The notes beneath the pieces were generated by a model that saw only the letters and a program-made list of their open reading frames with translations, did no database searches and was not told the DNA's origin. From Verrucomicrobiota bacterium (GTDB lineage: Bacteria > Verrucomicrobiota > Verrucomicrobiia > Limisphaerales > VHCN01), in the NCBI GenBank assembly GCA_016871675.1, contig VHCN01000002.1, positions 61,876-125,875 on the forward strand: DNA of 64,000 nt, given 5' to 3'. The position numbers and the translations under genes are program-made. Shown piece after piece: positions 43,881 to 52,727 of this stretch. The first letter of the stretch is position 1; each line of letters starts with the position of its first letter.

Positions 43881-45353
43881 ATGAAGCCATTCCTCCACGC
43901 CGCGCTCGCCGCGCTGTCGCTGTCCCTCAGTTCTCAGGCGGCCACGCGGCCCAACCTTCTCTTCCTCGCCATCGACGACCAGAACGACTGGATCGGCTGC
44001 CTCGGCGGGCATCCGCAAGTGAAGACACCGCACATGGATCGTCTCGCGCGGCGCGGCACCCTGTTCACCAACGCCCACTGCCAGGCGCCGCTCTGCAATC
44101 CATCGCGATCGAGTTTGCTCACCGGCTTGCGCCCGTCATCCACGGGCATCTATGGATTGCAACCCGGCATCCGGCAGGTCGAGATCACGAAGAATCACGT
44201 GACGCTGCCGCAGACGTTCACGACCGCCGGTTGGTCCACTTACACGTGCGGCAAGATTTACCACGACGGCTCGATCCAGCCCAAGGATCGCGCGGCGGAG
44301 TTCAACGAATGGGGTCCGGCGCCGGGCATCGGGCGGCCTGCGGCGACGATCGCGAAGCTGCCTGCGGCAGGCCGTCACCCCGCGATGGACTGGGGCGTGT
44401 TTCCGGAGAAGGACGAGGACGGCGGCGACTTCAAGATCGCGACCGCGGCCGTCGAGGCGCTTCAACGCGCGCCGAAGGACAAGCCGTTCTTCGTCGCCGC
44501 GGGTTTCCGGCTGCCGCACGTGCCGTGCTTCGCGCCGCAGAAGTGGTTCGACTTGTATCCCGACGCCACGCTCACGATGCCGCCCGTCAAGCCCGGCGAC
44601 CGCGACGACACGCCGCTATTCTCGTGGTATCTGCACTGGACACTGCCCGAACCGCGTCTCTCGCTGCTCGAGCGGGTCAACGAATGGCGCCCGCTTGTCC
44701 GCGCGTATCTCGCGAGCATCAGCTTCATGGATGCGCAAGTAGGCCGCGTGCTCGATGCGCTCGACGCGAGCGGCCGCGCCGACGACACGATCATCGTCCT
44801 GTGGAGCGACCACGGCTGGCATCTCGGCGAAAAGGCCATCACGGGCAAGAACACGTTGTGGGACCGCTCGACGCGCGTGCCGCTCATCTTCGCAGGGCCG
44901 GGCATTGCGAAGAACGCGAAGTGCGGCAGTCCCGCCGAGTTGCTCGACATCTTCCCGACGCTGCTCGAACTCTGCTCGCTCCCCGCGCGCGCCGATCTCG
45001 AGGGCCACAGCCTCGTGCCGCAATTGAAGAACGCCGGCGCGCCGCGCGAGTGGCCCGCCATCACCACGCACAACCAGGGCAACCACGGCATCCGCACCGC
45101 GCAATGGCGCTACATCCGCTACGCCGACGGCTCCGAGGAACTCTACGACATGAAGAAGGACCCGAATGAGTGGACGAACCTCGCCGCCGAAGCGAAGTTC
45201 GCGGACACCAAACGCGACCTCGCGAAGTGGCTGCCGAAGAAGGACCTCCCGCCCGCGCCCGGCAGCAAAGCCCGCGTCCTCACATACGACGCGAAGACGA
45301 AGGAAGCCGTGTGGGAGGACAAGAAGATCGTGCCCTCGGAGTTGGAGAAGTAG
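43881..45353 (+). CDS. Secreted sulfatase, iduronate-2-sulfatase-like
   Basis: An arylsulfatase-superfamily enzyme that would remove sulfate esters from polysaccharides in the periplasm or outside the cell. A signal peptide (MKPFLHAALAALSLSLSSQA) leads to NLLFLAIDDQNDWIGCLGG (metal-binding aspartates). The formylglycine site is C72 in PLCNPSRSSLLTG, a full CxPSR motif. Other sites are CGKIYHDG, WSDHGWHLGEK and LYDMKKDPNEW. At 490 residues it fits the iduronate-2-sulfatase-like group. It begins a plus-strand run with the 824-residue protein and a second sulfatase. Confidence 0.93.
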   Translation: MKPFLHAALAALSLSLSSQAATRPNLLFLAIDDQNDWIGCLGGHPQVKTPHMDRLARRGTLFTNAHCQAPLCNPSRSSLLTGLRPSSTGIYGLQPGIRQVEITKNHVTLPQTFTTAGWSTYTCGKIYHDGSIQPKDRAAEFNEWGPAPGIGRPAATIAKLPAAGRHPAMDWGVFPEKDEDGGDFKIATAAVEALQRAPKDKPFFVAAGFRLPHVPCFAPQKWFDLYPDATLTMPPVKPGDRDDTPLFSWYLHWTLPEPRLSLLERVNEWRPLVRAYLASISFMDAQVGRVLDALDASGRADDTIIVLWSDHGWHLGEKAITGKNTLWDRSTRVPLIFAGPGIAKNAKCGSPAELLDIFPTLLELCSLPARADLEGHSLVPQLKNAGAPREWPAITTHNQGNHGIRTAQWRYIRYADGSEELYDMKKDPNEWTNLAAEAKFADTKRDLAKWLPKKDLPPAPGSKARVLTYDAKTKEAVWEDKKIVPSELEK

Positions 45354-45406
45354 TTCGCACGGTTCCGTGGCTTGCCGGTCTCCGCGGTTCCGCTACGCTC
45401 GGCGAC

Positions 45407-47881
45407 ATGAAGCCCTCGTCGGGTCCGGTCGGTGTGGCGCTTTGCGCCTGCCTCGCTCTCATCATTGCCCCCAACCCACGGGCACTCGCGCAACAAGTCC
45501 TCCCCGTGGACGTCGAGGGCCAGCCGCTGGCGGCGAACATCCAGCGCGTCGTGCAAGCGTTCGACATTCTCGGCGCGCCTTTGCCCGCGGCCTTGCGCAA
45601 GTCGCTCGACGCGGCCGCTGCGAAGCGAGACGCGGCTGAATTGCAGAAGCTTCTCGACCCGCGCGTGCTCGTGGTCGTCGGCATCAATCCCGAGGTGCGC
45701 GTGAAGGCCGCGCGCGGGCCGGTGGCCGCGCGGGTGCAGCAGGCGGGCTACACGCCGGTGCTGCTCAAGGTGCTCAACGACTCCACGGCCACCAAGCCGC
45801 TTCGCATCACGAGCCCGCAGGCCGGGCCCGTCTATGCGGGCGTCGCCAAGCTCAGCATGGACCGGCAGAAGCAGCAGAAACTTCGCGAGAACGAAAACAC
45901 AACCGGGCGCACCGACCGCTTCCTTGAGGTTGAACTGTTCACGAACCCGCCGATGACGGACCGGCTCAGCGGGCTGCGCGTCGAGTATGCCATCGCGCTG
46001 CTTTACAGCAGCGAGGCGGGGAGGCGCGAGGCGACGCTCGCGTTCGATGCCGGCGAGGGCACGCAGGACCTCGGCTTCCGCGCCGAAGTGCCGGTGCTGT
46101 TCGACATCGCGCCGGCAATCGAGGTGAAACTCTCCGTGAAGGACCACGACGGCACTCCGACGATGGGGCAGTTCTTGTTCCTCGACAAACAAGGCCATGT
46201 GTTCCCGCCGCAGGCGAAGCGGCTCGCGCCGGATTTCTTCTTTCAGAAGCACATTTATCGCGAGGACGGCGAGACCGTCCTGCTGCCGCCCGGCGAGTTC
46301 ACGATGTATTCCGGCCGCGGGCCGGAGTATCGGTGGCAGCCCCGCAAGGTCACCATCGCCGCAAACTCCAAACTCGACACCAAGCTCGCCCGCTGGGTGA
46401 ATCCCGCGCGCGACGGCTTCTACTCCGGCGACCATCACATCCACGCCGCGGGCTGCGCGCACTACAACTCGCCGACGGAGGGCGTGTTCGCGCGCGACAT
46501 GTTCCGGCAGGTGAAGGGCGAGGCGCTCCATGTCGGGTGCATCCTCTCGTGGGGACCGTGCTTTGATTTTCAACACCAGTTCTTCGCGGCGACGCCGGAC
46601 AAGCTCTCCGAGCCGTTCACGGTCATCAAATACGACGTCGAGGTCAGCGGCTTCGGCTCGCAGGCGCTCGGGCACGTGTGCCTGCTGAATTTGAAGGAGC
46701 AAATCTATCCCGGCGCCGACCGCGCGAAGAACTGGCCGACGTGGACCACGCCCGTGATGCGCTGGGCCAAGGCGCAGGGCGCGGTCGTCGGCTACGCCCA
46801 CTCGGCGAGCGGATTGCAGATTGACCCCGCGGGCGCGGCGCGGCGCATGATGGCGTCAGTCGACGAAAACAACGACGGCCGGCTGAGCGCGGACGAAGCG
46901 GCCAAGGGGCTGCTTCCCGAGCCGTTCGCGACGGCGGACGCGAACCGTGACGGGTTGATCTCGCCGGATGAGTTGACCGCGAGCCACGACCGCGCGGCGG
47001 ACCGCCTGCCCAACCTCGCGATCCCCGAGTTGAACAGCGTCGGCGCGCAGGAAATCTTCGTCACGGCGGCACAGGGTTTGTGCGATTTCATCAGCGCGAT
47101 GGACACCGCGCGGCTGGCGGAATGGAACTGCTGGTATCACCTGCTCAATTGCGGGCTGCCGCTCAAGGTCAGCGGCGAGACGGACTTCCCGTGCATGAGC
47201 GGCACGCGCGTCGGGCAGGGCCGCGTGTATGTGCGCCTCGGCAAGGTGGACCGCGTGGACTACACCGCGTGGTGCGAAGGCGTCCGCGCCGGCCGCAGTT
47301 ACGTGAGCGACGGCTACGCGCACGCGCTGGACTTCACGGTGAACGGCGCGCGCCCCGGCGACGACTTGAAGCTCGCGACTGCGGGCCGCGTGAATGTGAA
47401 GGCGCGCGTCGCATTCGCATCGGGCACGCCGCTGGAAGTCTACTACGGCGGCGCGATGCCCGTGGGCGGCGCGCGATGGCTCGGCGACACGGTGAACTTG
47501 CACGAGACGAAGGGCGAAGGCGTGTTCGCGGGAACGAAGCGGCGCGTGGAACTTGTCGTGAACGGCCGGCCAGTCGCCTCGAAAGAAGTGCCCGCCGACG
47601 ACCGGGAGCACGAGCTGATTTTCAACACGCGCATCGAGCGGAGCAGTTGGGTCGCGCTGCGGCACTTTCCCGAGCTGCACACGAACCCGGTCAACGTGCT
47701 CGTGGGCGACAAACCCATCCGTGCCTCACGCGAGAGCGCGCTGTGGGCGATCGGCTGCATCGAGCAGTTGTGGCGCGTGCGCGAGCGGGCCATCGCCCCG
47801 GCCGAGCGCGAGGAGGCGCGGGCGACGTTTGAGAAGGCCAAGGACTTCTACCGGCGCATCGCCGCGGAGTCGGACGGATGA
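45407..47881 (+). CDS. Secreted CehA/McbA-type metallohydrolase-like protein with two EF-hands
   Basis: An 824-residue exported protein (signal MKPSSGPVGVALCACLALII). A beta-rich N-terminal half leads to a PHP-type metal site, GDHHIHAAGCAHY (near 340), followed by GYAHSASGLQ. Two canonical calcium loops, DENNDGRLSADE (about 485-496) and DANRDGLISPDE (about 511-522), are inserted in this metallohydrolase part. Then come GETDFPCMSGTRVG and WCEGVRAGRSYVSDGY, as in CehA/McbA proteins. It lies 53 bases after a sulfatase and overlaps the next frame, so a role in polymer or ester use is likely. The true substrate is unknown. Confidence 0.75.
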   Translation: MKPSSGPVGVALCACLALIIAPNPRALAQQVLPVDVEGQPLAANIQRVVQAFDILGAPLPAALRKSLDAAAAKRDAAELQKLLDPRVLVVVGINPEVRVKAARGPVAARVQQAGYTPVLLKVLNDSTATKPLRITSPQAGPVYAGVAKLSMDRQKQQKLRENENTTGRTDRFLEVELFTNPPMTDRLSGLRVEYAIALLYSSEAGRREATLAFDAGEGTQDLGFRAEVPVLFDIAPAIEVKLSVKDHDGTPTMGQFLFLDKQGHVFPPQAKRLAPDFFFQKHIYREDGETVLLPPGEFTMYSGRGPEYRWQPRKVTIAANSKLDTKLARWVNPARDGFYSGDHHIHAAGCAHYNSPTEGVFARDMFRQVKGEALHVGCILSWGPCFDFQHQFFAATPDKLSEPFTVIKYDVEVSGFGSQALGHVCLLNLKEQIYPGADRAKNWPTWTTPVMRWAKAQGAVVGYAHSASGLQIDPAGAARRMMASVDENNDGRLSADEAAKGLLPEPFATADANRDGLISPDELTASHDRAADRLPNLAIPELNSVGAQEIFVTAAQGLCDFISAMDTARLAEWNCWYHLLNCGLPLKVSGETDFPCMSGTRVGQGRVYVRLGKVDRVDYTAWCEGVRAGRSYVSDGYAHALDFTVNGARPGDDLKLATAGRVNVKARVAFASGTPLEVYYGGAMPVGGARWLGDTVNLHETKGEGVFAGTKRRVELVVNGRPVASKEVPADDREHELIFNTRIERSSWVALRHFPELHTNPVNVLVGDKPIRASRESALWAIGCIEQLWRVRERAIAPAEREEARATFEKAKDFYRRIAAESDG

Positions 47882-47934
47882 AGCGCCGCTGGTTTCCCCT
47901 CGACACGGCCGGGGCCGTCGCTTTCGATCACGGC

Positions 47935-49230
47935 ATGAACACGCTCCGACGCTGCGCCGCCGTTGTTTCGTTGTTTGCCGCCTGTGCCGCGGCCTTTGCC
48001 GCCGCGCCGCCGAACATCGTGCTGATCATCTCCGACGACCACGCGTGGACGGACTACGGCTTCATGGGCCATCCGAACATCCGCACGCCGAACCTCGACC
48101 GGCTCGCGTCGCAGAGCCTCACGTTCACTCGCGGCTACGTGCCGTCGAGCCTGTGCTGCCCGAGTCTCGCGTCCATCATCACCGGCCGCTATCCGCACCA
48201 GCACAAGGTCACGAGCAACGACCCGCCGCTGCCCGCGGGAACGTTGCCGCGCGACTTCCAGAAATCCGACGCGTTCAAGAACGGCCGGGAGGCCATGAAC
48301 CGCCACATGGACGCCGTGCCGACGTTGCCGCGCGTGCTCGCGCAACACGGCTACCTCGCGCTGCAGACCGGCAAGTGGTGGCAGGGGCCGTTCAGCCGCG
48401 GCGGCTTCACGCACGGCATGACGAAGGGCAACCGCCATGGCGACGAGGGGCTCGACATCGGCCGCAAGACGATGCAGCCCGTGTTCGATTTCATCGAAAC
48501 CGCGCGCAAGGAGAAGAAACCGTTCTTTGTGTGGTATGCGCCGATGTTGCCGCACACGCCGCACAATCCGCCCGAGCGCCTGCTCGAGAAATACCGCGAC
48601 AAGGCGCCGACGCCGTCCGTGGCGAAGTATTGGGCGATGGTCGAGTGGTTCGATGAAACGTGCGGCCAGCTCCTCGACCACCTCGACCGGCAGGGGCTCG
48701 CGAAGGACACCGTCGTCGCCTACGTCACCGACAACGGCTGGATTCAACAGCCCGACGCCGACCGCTACGCGCCGAAGTCCAAGCAATCGCAATACGACGG
48801 CGGCTTGCGCACGCCCATCATGATCCGCTGGCCGGACCGCGTGAAGGCGCAGAAGTCCGCGTCGCTCGCGAGTTCCGTGGACCTCATGCCCACGCTCCTC
48901 GCGGCGGCGGGCGTGAAACTGCCAGCGGGCCTGCCCGGCTTGAATCTGCTCGACCCCGCCGCGGTCGGCGCGCGCACATCCATCTTCGGCTCGTGTTTCA
49001 CGCACAACGCCGTGGACCTCGACAATCCCGCGGCAAACCTCCGATGGCGCTGGACGATCGAGGGCGACTGGAAACTCATCGTCCCATCGCCGCGCAATGA
49101 AGCCGCCGGCGTGGTCGAGCTCTACAACCTCAAGGACGACGCGCACGAGACTACGAACCGCGCCGCCACCGACAAGGATCGCGTCGCCGGGATGACAAAG
49201 TCGCTCGACGCGTGGTGGGCTGGGAAATAG
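47935..49230 (+). CDS. Secreted sulfatase-family protein with altered active-site motif (CCPSL)
   Basis: A 431-residue sulfatase homologue. The start ATG 47935 begins a good signal peptide ([22 protein letters not shown]); an in-frame ATG at 47878 overlaps the previous stop but adds a non-signal leader. Family motifs: [50 protein letters not shown]. The site that should be CxPSR is C74-C-P-S-L78 ([14 protein letters not shown]), so the arginine is leucine. The cysteine could still become formylglycine, but recognition by the maturase is doubtful. It may be a true sulfatase of a variant clade or another phosphatase-like enzyme. Confidence 0.85.
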   Translation: MNTLRRCAAVVSLFAACAAAFAAAPPNIVLIISDDHAWTDYGFMGHPNIRTPNLDRLASQSLTFTRGYVPSSLCCPSLASIITGRYPHQHKVTSNDPPLPAGTLPRDFQKSDAFKNGREAMNRHMDAVPTLPRVLAQHGYLALQTGKWWQGPFSRGGFTHGMTKGNRHGDEGLDIGRKTMQPVFDFIETARKEKKPFFVWYAPMLPHTPHNPPERLLEKYRDKAPTPSVAKYWAMVEWFDETCGQLLDHLDRQGLAKDTVVAYVTDNGWIQQPDADRYAPKSKQSQYDGGLRTPIMIRWPDRVKAQKSASLASSVDLMPTLLAAAGVKLPAGLPGLNLLDPAAVGARTSIFGSCFTHNAVDLDNPAANLRWRWTIEGDWKLIVPSPRNEAAGVVELYNLKDDAHETTNRAATDKDRVAGMTKSLDAWWAGK

Positions 49231-49330
49231 CGCTCAGCGCTCCGCCCCCCGGCCGCGCGGGCGCTTCGCCACGAATCCCTGTTGCGGCCCGGTTCCGAAC
49301 CTGTATCGTCACACACAATTCAAGCACCCG

Positions 49331-50152
49331 ATGCGTCCCAGACACTGCCAACATTCCGTTGCCAAGAGCGCCGCGGCTCGCGCGTTCACGCTCATCGAAT
49401 TGCTCGTGGTCATCGCGATCATCGCCATCCTCGCCGGATTGCTGCTTCCCGCGCTGGCCAAGGCCAAGCAACAGGCGGCCAAGGCCCAATGCAGTTCCAA
49501 TATGCGCCAGTGGGGCATCGCCCTTGCAGCTTACGGGAATGACAACGACGAGAGGTTCCCGGACAACCGCGACGGACGCGACCTGAGCTGGGTCGGCACC
49601 AATGTTCAAAAATTTTGGGCGCAATACCTCATGAAGCTCGACAAACCCGCCGCCGACCAGCGCAACCACATGGTTTATTGCCCGACGCAGGAATGGCACC
49701 GCGAGGTGGACAAGGCCAGCCTTCAGGCCAACCCGCTTTACGGCCAATATGAACGCCCCGGTGCGCCCGTCGTGCTCACCGGCTACTTCTTCCTCCCCAA
49801 CCGCACCAACAATGCCGGAAACTCCTGGCCCTACACCTCGGCGGGACTGACCAACTGGCAAACCAAGGAACGCTTCGGTGGCCCGCTCAAAGACACGCCT
49901 GTCCTCATTGACATGTATCAAGCCCAAGGCAATGCGACAGCCCTTGGCGCCACTTACAACATCACGTCGTGGCGTTCGACCATCGCCGGCAAGTCCGTCG
50001 CCACCACGAGCCACCGCGACAACGCCGACCGGGCGCGCGGCGCCAACTTCCTCTACGAGGATGGCCACGTAAGCTGGTATATGAAGGACCAGATTCGCCT
50101 CGGCTCCTTCAGCGGAAGCTGGCTCACGTTCTACCGGCCCCCCGAACTCTGA
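49331..50152 (+). CDS. Prepilin-type signal protein with H-X-DG domain
   Basis: A 273-residue pseudopilin-like protein. After a basic leader comes the cleavage region [21 protein letters not shown], then the coiled helix [26 protein letters not shown], and a beta-rich domain that ends with [23 protein letters not shown], an H-x-DG motif. This is the second such protein in the window (see 28450-29253). It follows the sulfatase by 100 bases and is followed by a two-repeat secreted protein. No pilus assembly genes are nearby. Confidence 0.88.
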   Translation: MRPRHCQHSVAKSAAARAFTLIELLVVIAIIAILAGLLLPALAKAKQQAAKAQCSSNMRQWGIALAAYGNDNDERFPDNRDGRDLSWVGTNVQKFWAQYLMKLDKPAADQRNHMVYCPTQEWHREVDKASLQANPLYGQYERPGAPVVLTGYFFLPNRTNNAGNSWPYTSAGLTNWQTKERFGGPLKDTPVLIDMYQAQGNATALGATYNITSWRSTIAGKSVATTSHRDNADRARGANFLYEDGHVSWYMKDQIRLGSFSGSWLTFYRPPEL

Positions 50153-50198
50153 TGCAAATCGCCGCCGATACGGCCGCAATTCGAAGCGCCCAAACACC

Positions 50199-50933
50199 AT
50201 GAGTCTCCGTCGCACAATCCCCGCCTTGCTCCGCCGCACGGCTCTTGGATTTGCCCTCTCCGCCGCGCTCTGCACATTCGCTCAAGTCAAGCCCGCGCCC
50301 AGTGTCAGCGGCGTCTGGAAGCTGGCGTTCACTGCGCCCGACGGAAACGCGATCGTCCTCACCCTGAAACTCAAGCAGGACGGATCCAAGCTCGGCGGAA
50401 CTTACATCGCGCGCAACGGCCAGGAGATCGCGATCGACGACGGCGGCACCATCAAGGACGGCCAGGCATCGTTCAACGTCACCCGCGAGCGCAACGGGCA
50501 GAAGATCGTCTCCAAAGTCGGAGGCAAATTCACGGGTGACGAATTCAAAGGCAGAATCTCCGCGACCGTCGAGGGGCAGGACTTCGCCGCGGACATCGAT
50601 GGCAGGCGCGAAGCCGCCGCCAACGCCACGGGGTCGTGGAAATACGCGCTCCAAATCTCCGTAGACACGAACCTCGAGTTCACCGCCGTGCTCAAGCAGG
50701 ACGGCGACAAAGTCACCGGCACGATCAAGGTGAACGAATTCGACTCCCCCATCAGCGACGGCGGGTTGAAGGACGGCGAACTCAGCTTCAAAGTCGTCCG
50801 CGAGCGCGACGGCCAGAAGTTCACCTCCACCTACACCGGCAAGCTCAGCGGCGACACGATCAAGGGAAAGATCACCTCCGACTTCGGCGGCGAGAAGCGC
50901 ACCTACGATTGGGAAGCAAAGCGCGCCAAGTAG
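50199..50933 (+). CDS. Secreted protein made of two similar beta-domains, function unknown
   Basis: A 244-residue exported protein (signal around LLRRTALGFALSAALCTFA). It contains two repeats of about 95 residues. Repeat one (about 38-132) has SGVWKLAFT, LKQDGSKLGGTYI, GGTIKDGQASFNVTRERNGQKI and FKGRISA. Repeat two (about 143-240) has TGSWKYALQ, LKQDGDKVTGTIK, GGLKDGELSFKVVRERDGQKF and IKGKITSDF. The alternating pattern suggests small beta-barrels or lipocalin-like sheets. I do not recognise a named family. No cysteines or catalytic motif stand out. Confidence 0.65.
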   Translation: MSLRRTIPALLRRTALGFALSAALCTFAQVKPAPSVSGVWKLAFTAPDGNAIVLTLKLKQDGSKLGGTYIARNGQEIAIDDGGTIKDGQASFNVTRERNGQKIVSKVGGKFTGDEFKGRISATVEGQDFAADIDGRREAAANATGSWKYALQISVDTNLEFTAVLKQDGDKVTGTIKVNEFDSPISDGGLKDGELSFKVVRERDGQKFTSTYTGKLSGDTIKGKITSDFGGEKRTYDWEAKRAK

Positions 50934-50940
50934 AACGCGC

Positions 50941-51147
50941 CTTCGCGAGGAACCCATGTCCACCTTCACGCCATCCGCGCCGATGGCCTTGGTGATCTGG
51001 AACGCACCGAGTTTTTGGGCGCTTCAAAATCATCCAGTCGCACACCGCAATGCAAGTGCGCGGGGGTTGGGCGGCAGGTGAAGGAATGGCCGCCGCCGCC
51101 CAAGTGGCGGGCGAAGCGACCAGGAACCGGCGGCGCGAACTGTTCGG
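50941..51147 (-). pseudogene. Frameshifted N-terminal remnant of a TAT-exported sugar phosphate isomerase/epimerase
   Basis: The minus strand reads NSSRRRFLVASPATWAAAAI and then PSPAAQPPRTCIAVCDWMIL, a twin-arginine signal followed by the start of a xylose isomerase-like TIM-barrel protein. After KRP the family pattern continues only in the next frame: KLGAFQITKAIGADGVKVDM. One extra C near 51017-51020 explains the shift. The start codon is missing (CCG stands before NSS), and similarity stops near 50945. So only about 65 codons remain. It lies antisense to nothing and is probably dead. Confidence 0.6.
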
Positions 51148-51174
51148 GGGAGCGAACACGCCACGCGCGCCGGG

Positions 51175-51270
51175 AGTGAGGCCGTGCCTACTGGCGCGTA
51201 TCACCACGTGCAGTTCGACGAAGGTGAAGGCTGCCACGCCGCGGCGTTCGGAGTTGGACACTGCGTTCAT
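51175..51270 (-). pseudogene. Degenerate prepilin-type N-terminus
   Basis: From ATG 51270 the minus strand reads MNAVSNSERRGVAAFTFVEL then HVVIRASRHG. AAFTFVELHVVIRA is a decayed form of the [14 protein letters not shown] prepilin site seen twice elsewhere in this window, but the hydrophobic helix is broken by His and Arg and no pilin-like domain follows. The remaining 229 bases to 51499 hold no gene; they contain one AT-rich palindrome (51382-51397). Confidence 0.45.
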
Positions 51271-51499
51271 TGGATAAGGGGAGCCGGCTTGTTTCCTGTG
51301 AGCCTGCGATTCGATTTTGGGTCGCGTTCGATTTCGAGTCGGGGCCGGCTGCGCGCTGGGGCGCACAATGACCGCTTGAAGACAAAAATGTTTTTGTGCG
51401 GTCCGCGCGAGCGCGACATGGGAAAACTGGCAATTCGCCCTCAAAAAGTGCCATCCGGCCGCAACAGGGTCGAGGTCGGGCCGGTTCCGCAGCGGTCCT

Positions 51500-52624
51500 T
51501 CACCGCGCGAGTGCATCCGACTGTTTCACGAATTCGCTGCCGTTCCATTCCACGTCGCTCTTCACGACCTTCCTGGCGTCCACGGCGGCCTTTTGCGCGG
51601 CCCTGCGCTCGGCCTGCCGCTTCACGAGGTCGGCGTGCGTGGTGAAGTAGGGCAGCGTCCGGCCCCGGAAGTCGGAGAGCGCGGCAAACTTGTGGCGGTC
51701 CATGAAGGCGAGCAATTCGTCGCACATCGGTTTCACGCATTCGTAGCCGTGCTTCATCACGCCGGTGCACACCTGCACCGTGTCCGCCCCGAGCAGGATG
51801 AACTGAGCCGCGTCGTTGCCGCTCTCCACGCCTCCAATCGCCGAGAGCGAACGGCCGGGGAATTCCCTGCGGATCATCAGCGCGATTTCCATGACCATCC
51901 GCAGCGCGATCGGGCGGACGGCCTTGGACGAATAGCCGCCGGGCGTTGTGTAGCCCTCGACGGACGGTTCCGGGCGCAGCGTGTCGAGGTTCACACCCAT
52001 CACGCTGCGGATGGTGTTGATGGCGCTGATGCCGCTCGCGCCGGCGCGCAACGCGGCGCGGCTCGGATCCTCGATGTGCGTGACGTTTGGCGTCATCTTC
52101 GCCCATACGGGCCGCTTGGCGGCCGACGCGACCCAGGCGCAGACTTCCTCGAGGATTTCCGGGTTCTCGCCCATCGCCGCGCCCATCTTGCGCTCGGGCA
52201 GGCCGTGCGGGCAGGAGAAATTCAGCTCGAAGGCGTCCACGCCCGCGCCCTGGCAGCGCTCCACGATCTCGATCCACGCATCCCGGCGGTATTCCTCCAT
52301 GATGCTCGCGATGAGCACACGATCAGGGAACTGGTCCTTGCACCTCTTGAATTCATCGAGCCAGTGCGTGAACGGCCGGTCGCTGATGAGCTCGATGTTT
52401 TCCCACCCGATGACCTCGCCGCTTGCCGCAAGCAGCTTCGCATAACGCGGCGTGACGTTGGTGACCTTCGACGCGTCGAGGCTGATGGTCTTGGCGATGA
52501 CCGCGCCCCAGCCCTCCTGGAAGGCCTTGGTGATCACGTTTAGGTTCGTGCCCGGCGGCCCCGAGCCGATGATGAACGGGTTCGGCAGCTTCAAGCCGTC
52601 CACGGTGGTCGCGAGGGAGGGCAT
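51500..52624 (-). CDS. PreA-like dihydropyrimidine dehydrogenase / dihydroorotate dehydrogenase-fold protein
   Basis: A flavin-dependent barrel like the C-terminal half of dihydropyrimidine dehydrogenase, which reduces uracil and thymine. Motifs: LKLPNPFIIGSGPPGTN, FELNFSCPHGLPERKMG with C138 at the place of the catalytic cysteine, WAKMTPNVTHIEDPSRAALRAGASGISAINT, GGYSSKAVRPIALRMV, SAIGGVESGNDAAQFILLGA and VQVCTGVMKHGY. The ferredoxin-like C-terminal domain of PreA is absent (374 residues). ATG 52624 marks the domain start. It is divergent, 103 bases apart, from an N-carbamoyl amidohydrolase gene, which fits pyrimidine breakdown. Confidence 0.85.
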   Translation of the reverse strand: MPSLATTVDGLKLPNPFIIGSGPPGTNLNVITKAFQEGWGAVIAKTISLDASKVTNVTPRYAKLLAASGEVIGWENIELISDRPFTHWLDEFKRCKDQFPDRVLIASIMEEYRRDAWIEIVERCQGAGVDAFELNFSCPHGLPERKMGAAMGENPEILEEVCAWVASAAKRPVWAKMTPNVTHIEDPSRAALRAGASGISAINTIRSVMGVNLDTLRPEPSVEGYTTPGGYSSKAVRPIALRMVMEIALMIRREFPGRSLSAIGGVESGNDAAQFILLGADTVQVCTGVMKHGYECVKPMCDELLAFMDRHKFAALSDFRGRTLPYFTTHADLVKRQAERRAAQKAAVDARKVVKSDVEWNGSEFVKQSDALAR

Positions 52625-52727
52625 GGCTTTGCACTTTGTTTCTGACCGCTGTGGCCGCAATCTAGGCGCAAATGACCACCGTGGCGACAGGAAACATCGG
52701 CTGCGTCCCGGCGATTCGACCGCTGGC

